A stretch of 64,000 nt of DNA from Vibrio sp. S9_S30 (GCF_014694455.1 NZ_JAAUWT010000006.1:62001-126000), one strand, 5' to 3'; positions 25,657 to 33,667 are shown, numbered from the stretch's first letter. Numbers and translations are program-made. The notes: generated from the letters alone by a model not told the origin.

Positions 25657-26073
25657 ATGGCAATGAAAATAGTTGAATTAGATTGGACGCAAACTATTCC
25701 TGTTAGGCACGAGGTGTTGTGGCCCGATATGCCTGAGAGTTTTTGCCATGTACCTGGTGATGAGGACGCTCGTCACTATGGGGTTGAAGTCGAGGGGGAA
25801 GTCGTTTGCGTGGCGTCGGTGTTTATTGATATAGAAGCGAAATCAGCGAGGTTACGTAAGTTCGCGACCGTGCTTGAACATCGTCATTTGGGGTATGGTT
25901 CATCCTTGGTTAAACATATTCTTGAACGGTTACCAGAACTCGGAGCCACGTATTTCTGGTGCGATGCTCGGCAGTCTGCGATGGACTTTTACCACAAATT
26001 CGATATGAATGCGGAAGGCGAGGCGTTTTACAAGTCTGGAGTAGAGTATTACAGGATGGGACGACATTTATGA
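25657..26073 (+). CDS. GNAT-family acetyltransferase
   Basis: This 138-residue protein has LRKFATVLEHRHLGYGSSLVKHILE, the acetyl-CoA-binding R/QxxGxG/A region, and a C-terminal CDARQSAMDFYHKFDMNAEGE typical of the ElaA-like GNAT branch. The start MAMKIVEL follows GAGATGG. It overlaps the RibD-type deaminase gene by 4 bases, so the pair is one unit. The substrate is unknown. A link with the metallophore operon 66 bases upstream is not supported beyond proximity. Confidence 0.82.
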   Translation: MAMKIVELDWTQTIPVRHEVLWPDMPESFCHVPGDEDARHYGVEVEGEVVCVASVFIDIEAKSARLRKFATVLEHRHLGYGSSLVKHILERLPELGATYFWCDARQSAMDFYHKFDMNAEGEAFYKSGVEYYRMGRHL

Positions 26074-26510
26074 TGGACAAGTCACAGAATGAAAGCTTCA
26101 TGCGCCAAGCGCTTGAGCTATCAAAAAATGCGTTGCCGAGTTGCCGTCCCAATCCACCGGTTGGGTGTGTGTTTGTTAAAGAGGGTGAGGTTGTCAGTTC
26201 GGGCTTTTCTCAACCACCGGGCAATCATCATGCTGAAGCCGCAGCCATCGCCGCTTACACTGGTAGCTACGAAGGTCTGGTTGCGTATGTGACGCTAGAG
26301 CCTTGTTCATTCCATGGCAGAACGCCTTCTTGTGCGAAAGCCTTAGTGAAGGTTCGACCAGAAAAAGTCTATGTCGCGATTCTCGATCCCGATACTCGTA
26401 ACAGTGGTGCGGGAATAAAAATCCTTGAGGATGCGGGTATTGAGGTTGAAGTGGGCTTGCTTGGGGAGGAGGTATCTGCCTTTCTGGCTCCCTATCTCAT
26501 TCGAAACTGA
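26070..26510 (+). CDS. RibD-type pyrimidine deaminase domain protein (no reductase domain)
   Basis: This 146-residue zinc deaminase has HAE at residues 54-56 and PCSFHGRTPSC with Cys79 and Cys88 as zinc ligands. RPNPPVGCVFVKEGEV is the RibD N-domain hallmark. Full RibD proteins also carry a reductase domain of about 220 residues, absent here. It may be a paralogue acting on another aminopyrimidine or a riboflavin-route helper. It is coupled to the GNAT gene by an ATGATG overlap and is followed by a good terminator. Confidence 0.82.
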   Translation: MMDKSQNESFMRQALELSKNALPSCRPNPPVGCVFVKEGEVVSSGFSQPPGNHHAEAAAIAAYTGSYEGLVAYVTLEPCSFHGRTPSCAKALVKVRPEKVYVAILDPDTRNSGAGIKILEDAGIEVEVGLLGEEVSAFLAPYLIRN

Positions 26511-26527
26511 TCATGTTTTTATTTATG

Positions 26528-26556
26528 AGCCCGCAGCAGAATCTGTGGGCTTTTTT
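26528..26556 (+). terminator. Rho-independent terminator
   Basis: AGCCCGCAG and CTGTGGGCT pair with one mismatch around a 6-base loop and run into TTTTTT. It ends the GNAT/deaminase transcript and may end the metallophore operon. Confidence 0.8.
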
Positions 26557-26650
26557 GTGTCCTATCACTTTGTATTGGGGTCTATATAGGTTTACATAAT
26601 ATATATATCGTATATGTTTTAACTATTATATGTATTCGAATGGTATGTTT

Positions 26651-26857
26651 ATGGGAATTGTGAAGATTGGAGATGAGCTGCATGAAGAGATACGTCAATT
26701 CAGCGGTGTTATGAATCGTTCTATCAATGCTCAGGCAGAGTTTTGGATAAAAATGGGGCGGTTGGCCGAGCTAAATCCCACCAAAACTTTTCAAGAGCTG
26801 ATTTTGGAGCAGATGCACAGTGTGTCTTTGGCTCAGAAAGGGGTAGCCAATGAATAG
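26651..26857 (+). CDS. ParD-like antitoxin-family protein
   Basis: This roughly 68-residue protein reads MGIVKIGDELHEEIRQFSGV, then NRSINAQAEFWIKMGRLAELNP, matching the ParD-like family with its ribbon-helix-helix N terminus. It overlaps map by 8 bases. No ParE toxin is present; the partner in this position is a methionine aminopeptidase. AT-rich palindromic DNA (around 26594-26618) just upstream may be its autoregulatory site. The start is uncertain (26630, 26645 or 26651); none has a clear Shine-Dalgarno. Confidence 0.7.
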   Translation: MGIVKIGDELHEEIRQFSGVMNRSINAQAEFWIKMGRLAELNPTKTFQELILEQMHSVSLAQKGVANE

Positions 26858-27635
26858 AGTGCCAATCAAATCGGCGCAAGAGATCGAATGGATGAGGGAA
26901 TCCGGTCGGTTATTGGCTCAAGTCTTCACCTACTTGAATACCAAGATAGAGCCTGGGGTGAATACATTCGATATTAACGAGTGGGTGGAAGAGTATATTT
27001 TTGAAGAACTGCAAGCCCGCCCAGCGAGCATTGGTCAGTATGACTATCAATACGCGCTGAACAGCTCGATCAATCATGTGGTGTGCCACGGCATTCCGGA
27101 CGAGCGAGATATTCTCAAAAACAGCGATATCGTCAACATTGATATCACGTTAGAAAAAAATGGCTACATTGCCGATTCCAGTAAAATGTACGTCATGCCA
27201 GAAGCGTCATCACAAGCTCGACATTTGGTGCAAGCCACCTACGATGCTATGTGGCAAGGGATTCATACCGTTAAGCCCGGAGCAACGCTGGGCGATGTGG
27301 GCTATGCCATACAAAAATATGCGGAATCCCATGGGTACAGTATCGTGCGTGAGTACTGTGGTCATGGTATTGGGAAAGAAATGCACGAAGAACCGCATGT
27401 GCTCCATTACGGGCGACAAGGGGCTGGAGTCAAGCTCGAAGCGGGTATGACGTTTACGATAGAGCCCATGGTGAATCAAGGGACACACAGAACGCTGCTT
27501 CAATCGGATGGTTGGACGGTGGTGACCAAAGATAAAAAACTGTCCGCTCAGTGGGAGCATACCGTATTGGTGACAAAGACAGGGTTTGAGGTGCTCACCC
27601 TTCGCCCAGATGAAAATCGCAGTGCTTCGGGGTGA
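26850..27635 (+). CDS. map: Type I methionine aminopeptidase paralogue
   Basis: This 261-residue protein has SAQEIEWMRESGRLLAQVF, metal ligands in VNIDITLEKNGYIADSSKMY, EYCGHGIGKEMHEEPHVLHY, TFTIEPM and QWEHTVLV. The family removes N-terminal methionine. The usual DGxxGD is replaced by NGYIADSSKM, with both aspartates (DIT and ADSS) kept. It is coupled to a ParD-like gene rather than rpsB, so it is likely a second, accessory map. Confidence 0.9.
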   Translation: MNRVPIKSAQEIEWMRESGRLLAQVFTYLNTKIEPGVNTFDINEWVEEYIFEELQARPASIGQYDYQYALNSSINHVVCHGIPDERDILKNSDIVNIDITLEKNGYIADSSKMYVMPEASSQARHLVQATYDAMWQGIHTVKPGATLGDVGYAIQKYAESHGYSIVREYCGHGIGKEMHEEPHVLHYGRQGAGVKLEAGMTFTIEPMVNQGTHRTLLQSDGWTVVTKDKKLSAQWEHTVLVTKTGFEVLTLRPDENRSASG

Positions 27636-27672
27636 TCTTACTGTCCCTACGAGCCAAACGAATAAAAAGAGA

Positions 27673-27722
27673 AGTTTCAAATACGAACCCTAGGTTCGAT
27701 CTTCAATGAAGACATTTGAAAC
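27673..27722. terminator. Nested inverted repeat between convergent map and rsgA
   Basis: Outer arms GTTTCAAAT (27674-27682) and ATTTGAAAC (27714-27722) enclose an inner dyad CGAACC/GGTTCG (27684-27698). The position between convergent genes suggests a bidirectional terminator; a T-rich stretch follows at 27741. Confidence 0.4.
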
Positions 27723-27775
27723 CATCTCTATGCGGTTCACTCTTTTTTTGCGTCAGTTAGATGACGGCTGATCGG

Positions 27776-28819
27776 TCATTCAGATGACTTAATGTGTCTT
27801 CGATGGCTTTGAACATTTCGGTACATTTTAGTCAGAGATTTGTATTTCTGCTTTTGCTTAGTGAGGCTTGCCCCGTTACGGGCTTGTTCACGTAAAAGCT
27901 TGAAATAGTTTTTCAAACGTCGCTCTTCTAAGTGGCCTTCACTTATGGCTTTTTGAACAGCACAACCTGGTTCAGTCTCGTGCTGGCAGTCTCCAAACCG
28001 ACATTCGAGTGCCAGCGTTTCGATGTCGGAGAATGTACTGCTTACCCCTTGTGAACAATTAGGGAGTTGCAGTTCGCGCATTCCGGGTGTGTCTAAAATT
28101 AACCCACCATGAGGAATTAGGTGCATTGAGCGAGACGTGGTTGTGTGTCGTCCTTTAGCGTCATCTTCTCTTATCCCTCCAGTTTTTTGTAACTCGCTTT
28201 GAGTCAACGTATTGATAAGGGTGGACTTACCCACACCAGAAGAGCCAATCACACCCGTTGTTGTTCCCGATCTGCACCACGGTGTGATCTGGGCGACACT
28301 GTCGGTATTCAATCCATTGATGCTAATCACAGGTAGAAGCGGGTCTATCGCTTGCACCTGCTCAATAAAATCATCGGTGTTTTGGCATAAGTCTGATTTT
28401 GTTAAGACAATAACGGGCTGAATGTTGCTCTCTTTTGCTAGGGTTAGATAGCGCTCAACTCGGCTGAGGTTAAAGTCGTCGTTCAATGAGCTGACGATAA
28501 GCAACGTATCCAAGTTCGCAGCGATATGCTGCTCTTGTAGCTGACTACCCGCCGCCTTACGTGAAATGAGTGTAGAACGTTCTAAATGTCGCGTAAAACA
28601 TCCGTTTTTATCCAGCACAACCCAATCTCCTACGGTTAACTCTGGCAGTTTGGAGGTAATAGGAAGGGTCATTTTGCCTTGCTCGCTCCAAAGTTCATAT
28701 TGAGAGCGATGATGAGCAGAGACACGAGCAATATGAAGGTGTTCGTAATCTTCTAATGTCAGTTGTTGTTGAAAGTAAGGTTGCCAACCCAGTTGTGGCA
28801 AAGTGAAACGAGAATTCAT
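27776..28819 (-). CDS. rsgA: Ribosome small-subunit biogenesis GTPase RsgA
   Basis: This roughly 347-residue circularly permuted GTPase has an N-terminal OB-fold, G4 TKSDL before G1 [10 protein letters not shown], the GRHTTTSR switch, G3 DTPGMREL, and a C-terminal zinc cluster [14 protein letters not shown]. It matures the 30S subunit. The start [12 protein letters not shown] at 28819 is chosen from the family; an upstream GTG-type extension is unlikely. It has a long leader with a 15-codon ORF and hairpins. Vibrios often carry a second rsgA, and this may be the accessory copy (inference). Confidence 0.92.
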   Translation of the reverse strand: MNSRFTLPQLGWQPYFQQQLTLEDYEHLHIARVSAHHRSQYELWSEQGKMTLPITSKLPELTVGDWVVLDKNGCFTRHLERSTLISRKAAGSQLQEQHIAANLDTLLIVSSLNDDFNLSRVERYLTLAKESNIQPVIVLTKSDLCQNTDDFIEQVQAIDPLLPVISINGLNTDSVAQITPWCRSGTTTGVIGSSGVGKSTLINTLTQSELQKTGGIREDDAKGRHTTTSRSMHLIPHGGLILDTPGMRELQLPNCSQGVSSTFSDIETLALECRFGDCQHETEPGCAVQKAISEGHLEERRLKNYFKLLREQARNGASLTKQKQKYKSLTKMYRNVQSHRRHIKSSE

Positions 28820-28891
28820 GTGTCTTCCCCAGACAACGCGCACAGAAAGGCGCCATATACAAAAGTATTGGGGTCAGAATAATGCAGATGT

Positions 28892-28932
28892 GCGTCGGGT
28901 TAGACGCGAGACCCCGGTTTAGAAACACCGGG
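28892..28932 (-). promoter_or_regulatory. Two hairpins in the rsgA leader
   Basis: GCGTC/GACGC (28892-28907) and CCCGGT/ACCGGG (28913-28932) lie between the leader ORF stop and the rsgA start. Neither has a T-run, so they look like attenuation or translation-control structures rather than simple terminators. Confidence 0.45.
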
Positions 28933-28969
28933 CAATAGAAAGGGATTCGCTGGTAAGAAAATTGGGTTG

Positions 28970-29017
28970 CTAGCGAGTAACGATTTCTTTTGCCGGGTGG
29001 GTTTTAAATACAATCAT
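28970..29017 (-). CDS. 15-residue leader peptide ORF upstream of rsgA
   Basis: A textbook AAGGAGTCAAC ribosome-binding site precedes ATG at 29017; the peptide reads MIVFKTHPAKEIVTR and ends in TAG. It is followed by two hairpins and rsgA. The strong site with a tiny ORF suggests a regulatory leader. Confidence 0.5.
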   Translation of the reverse strand: MIVFKTHPAKEIVTR

Positions 29018-29069
29018 GTTGACTCCTTATGGGTGAATTGTTTGATGGGTAGTCATCGTTTGACTTAGT

Positions 29070-29128
29070 GGAGAGCTCACCTGCACGAAGCCCATTAAAG
29101 ACGTTCGATTGAAGCAGTCCGACTCTCC
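29070..29128 (-). promoter_or_regulatory. Structured 5' leader element of the rsgA transcript
   Basis: GGAGAG (29070-29075) pairs with CTCTCC (29123-29128), closing a 59-base domain that begins right at the predicted transcription start. AGTC/GACT elements lie next to it. No known riboswitch class is recognised. Confidence 0.4.
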
Positions 29129-29134
29129 GCCGAT

Positions 29135-29162
29135 ATTATACTTCATAATATAGTATGAGCAA
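29135..29162 (-). promoter_or_regulatory. Promoter of the rsgA leader
   Basis: On the minus strand TTGCTC (29157-29162) and TATAAT (29135-29140) are 16 bases apart. The transcript would start near 29128, giving an unusually long untranslated region of about 310 bases before rsgA. Confidence 0.55.
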
Positions 29163-29163
29163 C

Positions 29164-29622
29164 TTAGTGGTTATGCTTGTTCTCCATTCCTGATAGGACT
29201 TTTTGGATTGGTGCCTTTACGGTTTTTGTATCGCCGTTTGCGAACGTGAGGTTGATTTCAACCGATTCGCCTTCTTTTAGAGCCTGCTTAAGGTCGAAAA
29301 GCATAATATGCAATCCCCCTGGCTTTAACGACACATTGCTATTGGCTGGGATTGCTATCGTCTCGACTTGACGCATTTTCATCACATCGTTGTCCTTTAT
29401 GTTGATGTGAAGTTCTACACGACCTGCGGCAGAGGTTGTGGCAGAAACAATAACACGATCTTTATCGGAACGGTTCATGATATGCATGAATGCCGCACTG
29501 GTTGGGGCATTTGGTGGAGTGGCACGCACATAAGGCTCGTGAATCATTAGACTATCTGATTCAGCAGCACTAACCAGAGGTGCTAAAGTAAGAGCGGCAA
29601 GCAGGAGAGCTTTACGTTTCAT
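29164..29622 (-). CDS. PCu(A)C-type periplasmic copper chaperone
   Basis: This 152-residue protein has a signal peptide (MKRKALLLAALTLAPLVSAA). The PCuAC copper site H-x10-M-x21-HxM pattern is seen in SAAFMHIMNRS, GRVELHINIKD and GGLHIMLF; a GMENKHNH tail adds possible ligands. It delivers Cu(I) to the CuA site of cytochrome oxidase with SCO. It lies 4 bases after the SCO gene in the same operon. Confidence 0.85.
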   Translation of the reverse strand: MKRKALLLAALTLAPLVSAAESDSLMIHEPYVRATPPNAPTSAAFMHIMNRSDKDRVIVSATTSAAGRVELHINIKDNDVMKMRQVETIAIPANSNVSLKPGGLHIMLFDLKQALKEGESVEINLTFANGDTKTVKAPIQKVLSGMENKHNH

Positions 29623-29626
29623 GTCG

Positions 29627-30235
29627 TTATCCTTGGGGATTTTGGGTTTTAAGAATATCGTTCATCGCGGCTAAAACCGGTGCTGGTGAAAGCGCATGCG
29701 GGACTTTAGTCATTAAGGTTCCATCAGGCTTCAAAAAGTAAAAGTAAGAGCTGTGATCCAAGGTGTATTGCAAGGCAGAGTCCGCAAGTTCCGTTTTCCT
29801 GAAAATGACACCGTACTTACTTGCCAAGGGCTTGGTTGTATCGAGCGGAGCAGACAGCCCCTCGATATCTTTATGAAAATAGGCGGCATATTCACTAGCT
29901 TTTTGAGGTTCATCCCGTTCGGGGTCAAGCGATATGAATATTGGGCGGAACTGCATTCGTTGCTCGTCATCGAGTTGATTGAGTGCTCCCGCCATCATGG
30001 CGAGAGAGGTTGGGCATACATCGGGACAACGCGTAAAACCGAAATAGACAATTCGGATTCTGGTGTCGGTGAGATCATTTAAGTTGACAGGTGTGTTGTC
30101 AGCCCCGAATAACGTTACAGGGGCGCCGCTATTATGACTGGCAACAGGTAAGGCACTTTGTTGTTCGAAATACATTTTGACCGAAATGCCAAGAGCGAAC
30201 GCTACAATGAGCGCGAGAGCCCAATTTCTATTCAT
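29627..30235 (-). CDS. SCO1/SenC-type copper chaperone/thiol reductase
   Basis: This 202-residue membrane-anchored thioredoxin-fold protein has an N-terminal helix, RIVYFGFTRCPDVCPTSLAMM with the CxxxC copper site, the family-typical IFISLDPERDEP, and the distal histidine in YTLDHSSYFYFL. It assists CuA assembly in cytochrome c oxidase. It overlaps the upstream gene by 8 bases. Confidence 0.92.
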   Translation of the reverse strand: MNRNWALALIVAFALGISVKMYFEQQSALPVASHNSGAPVTLFGADNTPVNLNDLTDTRIRIVYFGFTRCPDVCPTSLAMMAGALNQLDDEQRMQFRPIFISLDPERDEPQKASEYAAYFHKDIEGLSAPLDTTKPLASKYGVIFRKTELADSALQYTLDHSSYFYFLKPDGTLMTKVPHALSPAPVLAAMNDILKTQNPQG

Positions 30236-30668
30236 GTACCGTCCTCATTTTTACGGCAGTTTGAACGTCTTTCTGTCCATCGCTCAGTTGTCCGTACCAA
30301 GTCATCGTGTCTATGGTGCAAACAGGCAACATCAACTCGCCTTCATATTGACCGTTTCCTTGACCTTTTAGGCGAAATTGCACCACACCCATATCCATTT
30401 CCAAGCCTTCCATCTTTAACGTTAAAGATTCAGCTTGGCTATCTGGCCAAACGACGAATATTCGAGTGGGTTCCAAAGGTTGTGTGGAATCCTGCTCCAT
30501 GACCATCGTCGTGCCATCGCTTTCACAAGGCGTGGTTGAAAGCAGGCAATAGTCCTCTAGATTGACAGGCTGAGTGTCTGATTGCATCGCGTCTAACACA
30601 CTTGGGGTATAGTAGCCCGCTAGAAGCGCCAAAAATATGATTGTGACAGGCAATAATTTTCGCAACAT
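30228..30668 (-). CDS. Membrane-anchored periplasmic protein of the copper operon, unknown
   Basis: This 146-residue protein has one N-terminal helix (MLRKLLPVTIIFLALLAGYY) and a periplasmic domain with three cysteines and clustered methionines (LTLKMEGLEMDMGVVQF). It is first in the operon with SCO and PCuAC genes, so a role in copper delivery or oxidase assembly is likely. I do not recognise the family. Confidence 0.75.
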   Translation of the reverse strand: MLRKLLPVTIIFLALLAGYYTPSVLDAMQSDTQPVNLEDYCLLSTTPCESDGTTMVMEQDSTQPLEPTRIFVVWPDSQAESLTLKMEGLEMDMGVVQFRLKGQGNGQYEGELMLPVCTIDTMTWYGQLSDGQKDVQTAVKMRTVHE

Positions 30669-30850
30669 TTTCTATGATAAATCACTAATTTATAAACAAG
30701 GGAATGCTAGCACATAGCGTAGTGTGCGTAACGACCTTTACGTCAGAATGTGACTATCGTGTATTCATTCGGATAATAAATCGGCGAAGGAAATAAGCAA
30801 AACGATTGCGCTTACCTGATCGAGAATAGGAGCGAGTTAACCAAAAAGGA

Positions 30851-30882
30851 AAAGGCTCTAAATGCAAGTGCTTAGAGCCTTT
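30851..30882. terminator. Strong hairpin
   Basis: Perfect 11-bp arms AAAGGCTCTAA and TTAGAGCCTTT enclose a 10-base loop. It lies upstream of the copper operon and downstream of the GEVED relic on the minus strand, where it probably terminates read-through transcription. Confidence 0.6.
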
Positions 30883-30951
30883 GACAACAACCTATAGGTG
30901 TGTTCAGTGAATTATTTAAAGCTGAGCTGAACAGTCATTACACGTGGTTTC

Positions 30952-31110
30952 TTATTGAATATCCACTGTATAATCTTCAGCTTCGCCGTCTTTGAATGTC
31001 CCACAAGCACTACTAATTGAGTTGTAGCTCATAACAACACGCATATTGGAGGTGTTGAGCTGGAAGGGAGCACGCCGTTCATTCCCCAAAAGAAAATGCC
31101 AGCCAGACTA
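30952..31110 (-). pseudogene. GEVED-domain C-terminal remnant
   Basis: The frame ends MRVVMSYNSISSACGTFKDG then EAEDYTVDIQ-stop at 30952. This is the typical C terminus of a GEVED domain of extracellular proteins (RVSM.YN..PS.CGTF..GEVEDYTV). Only about 50 codons remain, with no start. A large secreted protein gene was probably deleted here. Confidence 0.6.
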
Positions 31111-31123
31111 AATGACTGGCATT
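31095..31123 (-). terminator. Terminator of the DUF368 gene
   Basis: AATGCCAG and CTGGCATT pair around a 13-base loop, followed on the minus strand by a T-rich run. It lies 25 bases after the DUF368 stop. Confidence 0.65.
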
Positions 31124-31147
31124 GCTTAGGGTCTTGGGACGTCGAAA

Positions 31148-32068
31148 TTATGATTCGGTTCTTGAACCGACTTTCTCAAGCCCCCAAACCAACCCAATAC
31201 CTACCAACATCATTACGATGGCAAGCGTAAGTTGAGATGGTTGTTGAATAACGGATTCGAATTCAAACGGGGACAGGTTGTGTTGAACCAGTGGAACCTG
31301 TTCCCCTTTGGAGTTGGTGCGCCAAGAGATCGTTTCTTTCCAAGGCCAGATTTTCGGGAGGGTGCCCAACATAAGCCCCGTCAAAAATGTTAGCGTGTGG
31401 TCTCTGAACTTTTTCAATAGCCATGAAAGAACATGAGAGAAACTCAGAATACCCACTACACAGCCCAACATAAACAGCATCAGAATATCGATCTGTAGCC
31501 CTTTAGCTGCGGCTAGAATTGGACCATACATGCCCAGTAGTAAAAGAATGAAGCTGCCCGAAATACCAGGAAGGATCATCGCGCAGATCGCAATCATACC
31601 GGCAAGAAAGATATTCAAGTTTGTGTCTGCCATTTGATACGGGCTGACTACCGTGATGGAGTAGGCAAAGCCCACGCCTAACAATAAAAACAAGGCAGTA
31701 ACGGCGTTCTTTTTCTCTACCTGTTTCATAACATGCACGACTGAAATCAAGATCAGACCGAAGAAGAATGACCAAAGTGGAATAGGGTGCTCAACCAATA
31801 GCCACGAGATAAGTTTGGCAAGCGTTAGAATACTAAGAATGATGCCGCCAAAAAGAGTGATAAGGAACAAACCATTGATGTGGTCGAAGGCGGCTTTAAA
31901 ACCTTCTCTTTTCCAAATGCCGATAATGGAAGGGTTAACACGACGAATGCTTTCTAAAAGCGTATCGTAGATTCCTGTGATAAAGGCAATCGTACCGCCA
32001 GACACACCTGGTACAACATCCGCCGCGCCCATGGCTATACCTTTAAAAAAGGTTTTCAAAAGATTCAT
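31148..32068 (-). CDS. popT: DUF368 undecaprenyl-phosphate translocase (PopT)
   Basis: This 306-residue polytopic protein has the hallmark N-terminal IAMGAADVVPGVSGGTIAFI, repeated in inverted form as CAMILPGISGSFILLLLGMY. The paired PGxSG motifs are typical of DUF368. DUF368 proteins recycle C55-P carrier lipid across the inner membrane, important at alkaline pH in V. cholerae. About 8 to 10 helices are seen. It is monocistronic by context. Confidence 0.9.
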   Translation of the reverse strand: MNLLKTFFKGIAMGAADVVPGVSGGTIAFITGIYDTLLESIRRVNPSIIGIWKREGFKAAFDHINGLFLITLFGGIILSILTLAKLISWLLVEHPIPLWSFFFGLILISVVHVMKQVEKKNAVTALFLLLGVGFAYSITVVSPYQMADTNLNIFLAGMIAICAMILPGISGSFILLLLGMYGPILAAAKGLQIDILMLFMLGCVVGILSFSHVLSWLLKKFRDHTLTFLTGLMLGTLPKIWPWKETISWRTNSKGEQVPLVQHNLSPFEFESVIQQPSQLTLAIVMMLVGIGLVWGLEKVGSRTES

Positions 32069-32376
32069 TAAAGTCGTTCATTTTCTCCGATAAGGGGTGG
32101 GGCGATTATGATATAGAATGCTTTTGAATGAAAGTGACAACTTATTCCATGCCTTAGTGGTCTTTTGGGGCAGCATTTGTGATCCCTTACATTGCGTTAT
32201 CAGTCGTTTATATAAGGCGACGACATCGTATATGTTCTGCCTTTTATAAAGAACTTACAACTCACCGCGAAATTCTCTTGAAAGTTCAATAAACCCTAGA
32301 ATGTGGGAGAAAATACGGTCAATTCTGATCTGCGTTTTTTACACAATTTGAGCGTATTTGAAAATAATATTTAAAG

Positions 32377-32393
32377 TTGGCACACCCATTGCA
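32377..32393 (+). promoter_or_regulatory. Sigma-54 promoter of the qrr gene
   Basis: TTGGCACACCCATTGCA has the -24 GG and -12 GC exactly 12 bases apart. This is the RpoN promoter that phosphorylated LuxO activates at qrr genes. No clear LuxO site (TTGCA-N3-TGCAA) was found upstream by eye. Confidence 0.85.
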
Positions 32394-32403
32394 CTATTTA
32401 ACG

Positions 32404-32511
32404 TGACCCTTATTAAAGCCGAGGGTCACCTAGCCAACTGACGTTGTTAGTGAACCCGATTTGTTCACAAAAAATATAAGCCAATCGCCAATTGCGGTTG
32501 GCTATTTTTTT
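32404..32511 (+). ncRNA. qrr: Qrr quorum-regulatory small RNA
   Basis: This is a roughly 108-base sRNA. A 5' hairpin TGACCCT/AGGGTCA (32404-32428) is followed by the invariant target-pairing core (32430-32454, including GACGTTGTTAGTGAA), a TGAAC/GTTCA stem and a terminator AGCCAATCGC/GCGGTTGGCT with a T7 run. With Hfq, Qrr RNAs repress the LuxR/HapR-type master regulator at low cell density. Transcription start is placed 12 bases after the sigma-54 -12 element. Which Qrr paralogue it is cannot be told. Confidence 0.93.
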
Positions 32512-32844
32512 ACGTTCTATTCAGGAAATCAAACCTAACCTATTGTAAATAAAGATTATTTATCTCTGCTTTGTTTTTTGGTGTCCAACACTGTTTGTCA
32601 GTGGGGAGGACCTATCAAACGAGTGCGATGCCTAATAATTCAACCTATATAATATGCGTTTTGTTTTACATTTTTGCATTGATTTGCAGAATGGGAATTG
32701 CAAAATGCGAAAAATCAGCGAAAACCACGTTTTATGGCTCAAAAGAGCCTTATAAGACAATTAGATTTTGGTCACAAATTTATACTTCGGAAAGGGTTTA
32801 TCTGAAAGTTGTAAAAACGAATGGATTATAGAGAATGAGCAACA
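32512..32844. other. AT-rich spacer without a supported gene
   Basis: An 86-codon frame runs here on the plus strand, but it has odd composition, no Shine-Dalgarno and no family match. I see no RNA or repeat. It lies between the qrr terminator and the end of the DUF4336 gene. Confidence 0.5.
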
Positions 32845-33525
32845 CTAAAATGCCCAGCGATACGCATGGTAAATGGCTTCTTTCGCCTCTCCTCTCTGTA
32901 TTAAACCAGTACTGGATAATATGTGTTCCACTGGCCAAGTTAACACCTCTTGCACGGAGGCTCTCAATAACGATGTTTTGTTGATCTGTACCCTATTCCA
33001 TATTGGCAAACTCATTGCGTAAGATGCGCCATTGATAGCCGCATAGAGCCGTTGGCTTAAGGGTAGATGGGGCTGAGACATAACCAGTAAGTCCGGTAAT
33101 AATAGGGTACGACTGATTGGATCACAGAAAAGCACTTTCCTAGGCTGATTAGAACCTCGTATCGAAGTTTGAAAGATTTCTCCTTTAAGAAAAGGGTGCG
33201 TTGAAGAGGACAGTGCGTCATCGAAAGTAAGATCAGAACGTGTTTGAATGACCGTAGGAGTGGCGAGAAAATAGGCTTCTGAATACGCTAACCACCATTC
33301 TGATAGAGCGTAATGATAGCTTGGTGACGATGTAATCACCTGACCCACTACACCTATCTCAGAAAGCGACAGTTGCAGCTGAGTGGTTAACTCGACTGGG
33401 TTTATCACTATTAATATCCCATCATTTCTTTTCACAACAAACATCCTATGTATGTTTGTTATACCGTACTGACAAATTGTTGAATCCCAGTACCAAAGGC
33501 GATTGGGGTGCCATTCAATCAACAT
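32845..33525 (-). CDS. DUF4336 protein (metallo-beta-lactamase-like fold)
   Basis: This 226-residue protein has the DUF4336 pattern: RMFVVKRNDGILIVINPVELT, an IGVVGQVITSSPSYHYALSEWW block, PTVIQTRSDLTFDDALS and KVLFCDPISRTLLLPDLLV. The family resembles metallo-hydrolases, but the classic HxHxDH is not seen, so activity is uncertain. It lies downstream of malT on the same strand, separated by a 15-bp repeat array. Confidence 0.72.
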   Translation of the reverse strand: MLIEWHPNRLWYWDSTICQYGITNIHRMFVVKRNDGILIVINPVELTTQLQLSLSEIGVVGQVITSSPSYHYALSEWWLAYSEAYFLATPTVIQTRSDLTFDDALSSSTHPFLKGEIFQTSIRGSNQPRKVLFCDPISRTLLLPDLLVMSQPHLPLSQRLYAAINGASYAMSLPIWNRVQINKTSLLRASVQEVLTWPVEHILSSTGLIQRGEAKEAIYHAYRWAF

Positions 33526-33544
33526 CAGACCTCCGTGTCTTTCT

Positions 33545-33589
33545 TATAAACCCATACTGTATAAGCCAATAGTGTATAAACCCATACCG
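33545..33589. repeat. 15-bp tandem repeat, three copies
   Basis: Units TATAAACCCATACTG, TATAAGCCAATAGTG and TATAAACCCATACCG lie between the malT stop and the DUF4336 start. This is another array in a post-stop spacer. Confidence 0.8.
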
Positions 33590-33667
33590 TTCGCACCTTG
33601 TCTATTCCGTGTGCAATCGCTTTGTGGATTCCGTGATTATACCTAAATTCAGGAAGGGCGACTGATG

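Noticed and set aside
26651..27635. Classic ParDE toxin-antitoxin system
   Set aside because: The second gene has all methionine aminopeptidase metal ligands and no ParE features.
32200..32376. LuxO-binding sites upstream of qrr
   Set aside because: No sequence close to TTGCA-N3-TGCAA was found; short partial matches are not convincing.
32571..32831. 86-codon plus-strand ORF after the qrr gene
   Set aside because: No ribosome-binding site, unusual composition, no recognisable motif; lies in AT-rich spacer.
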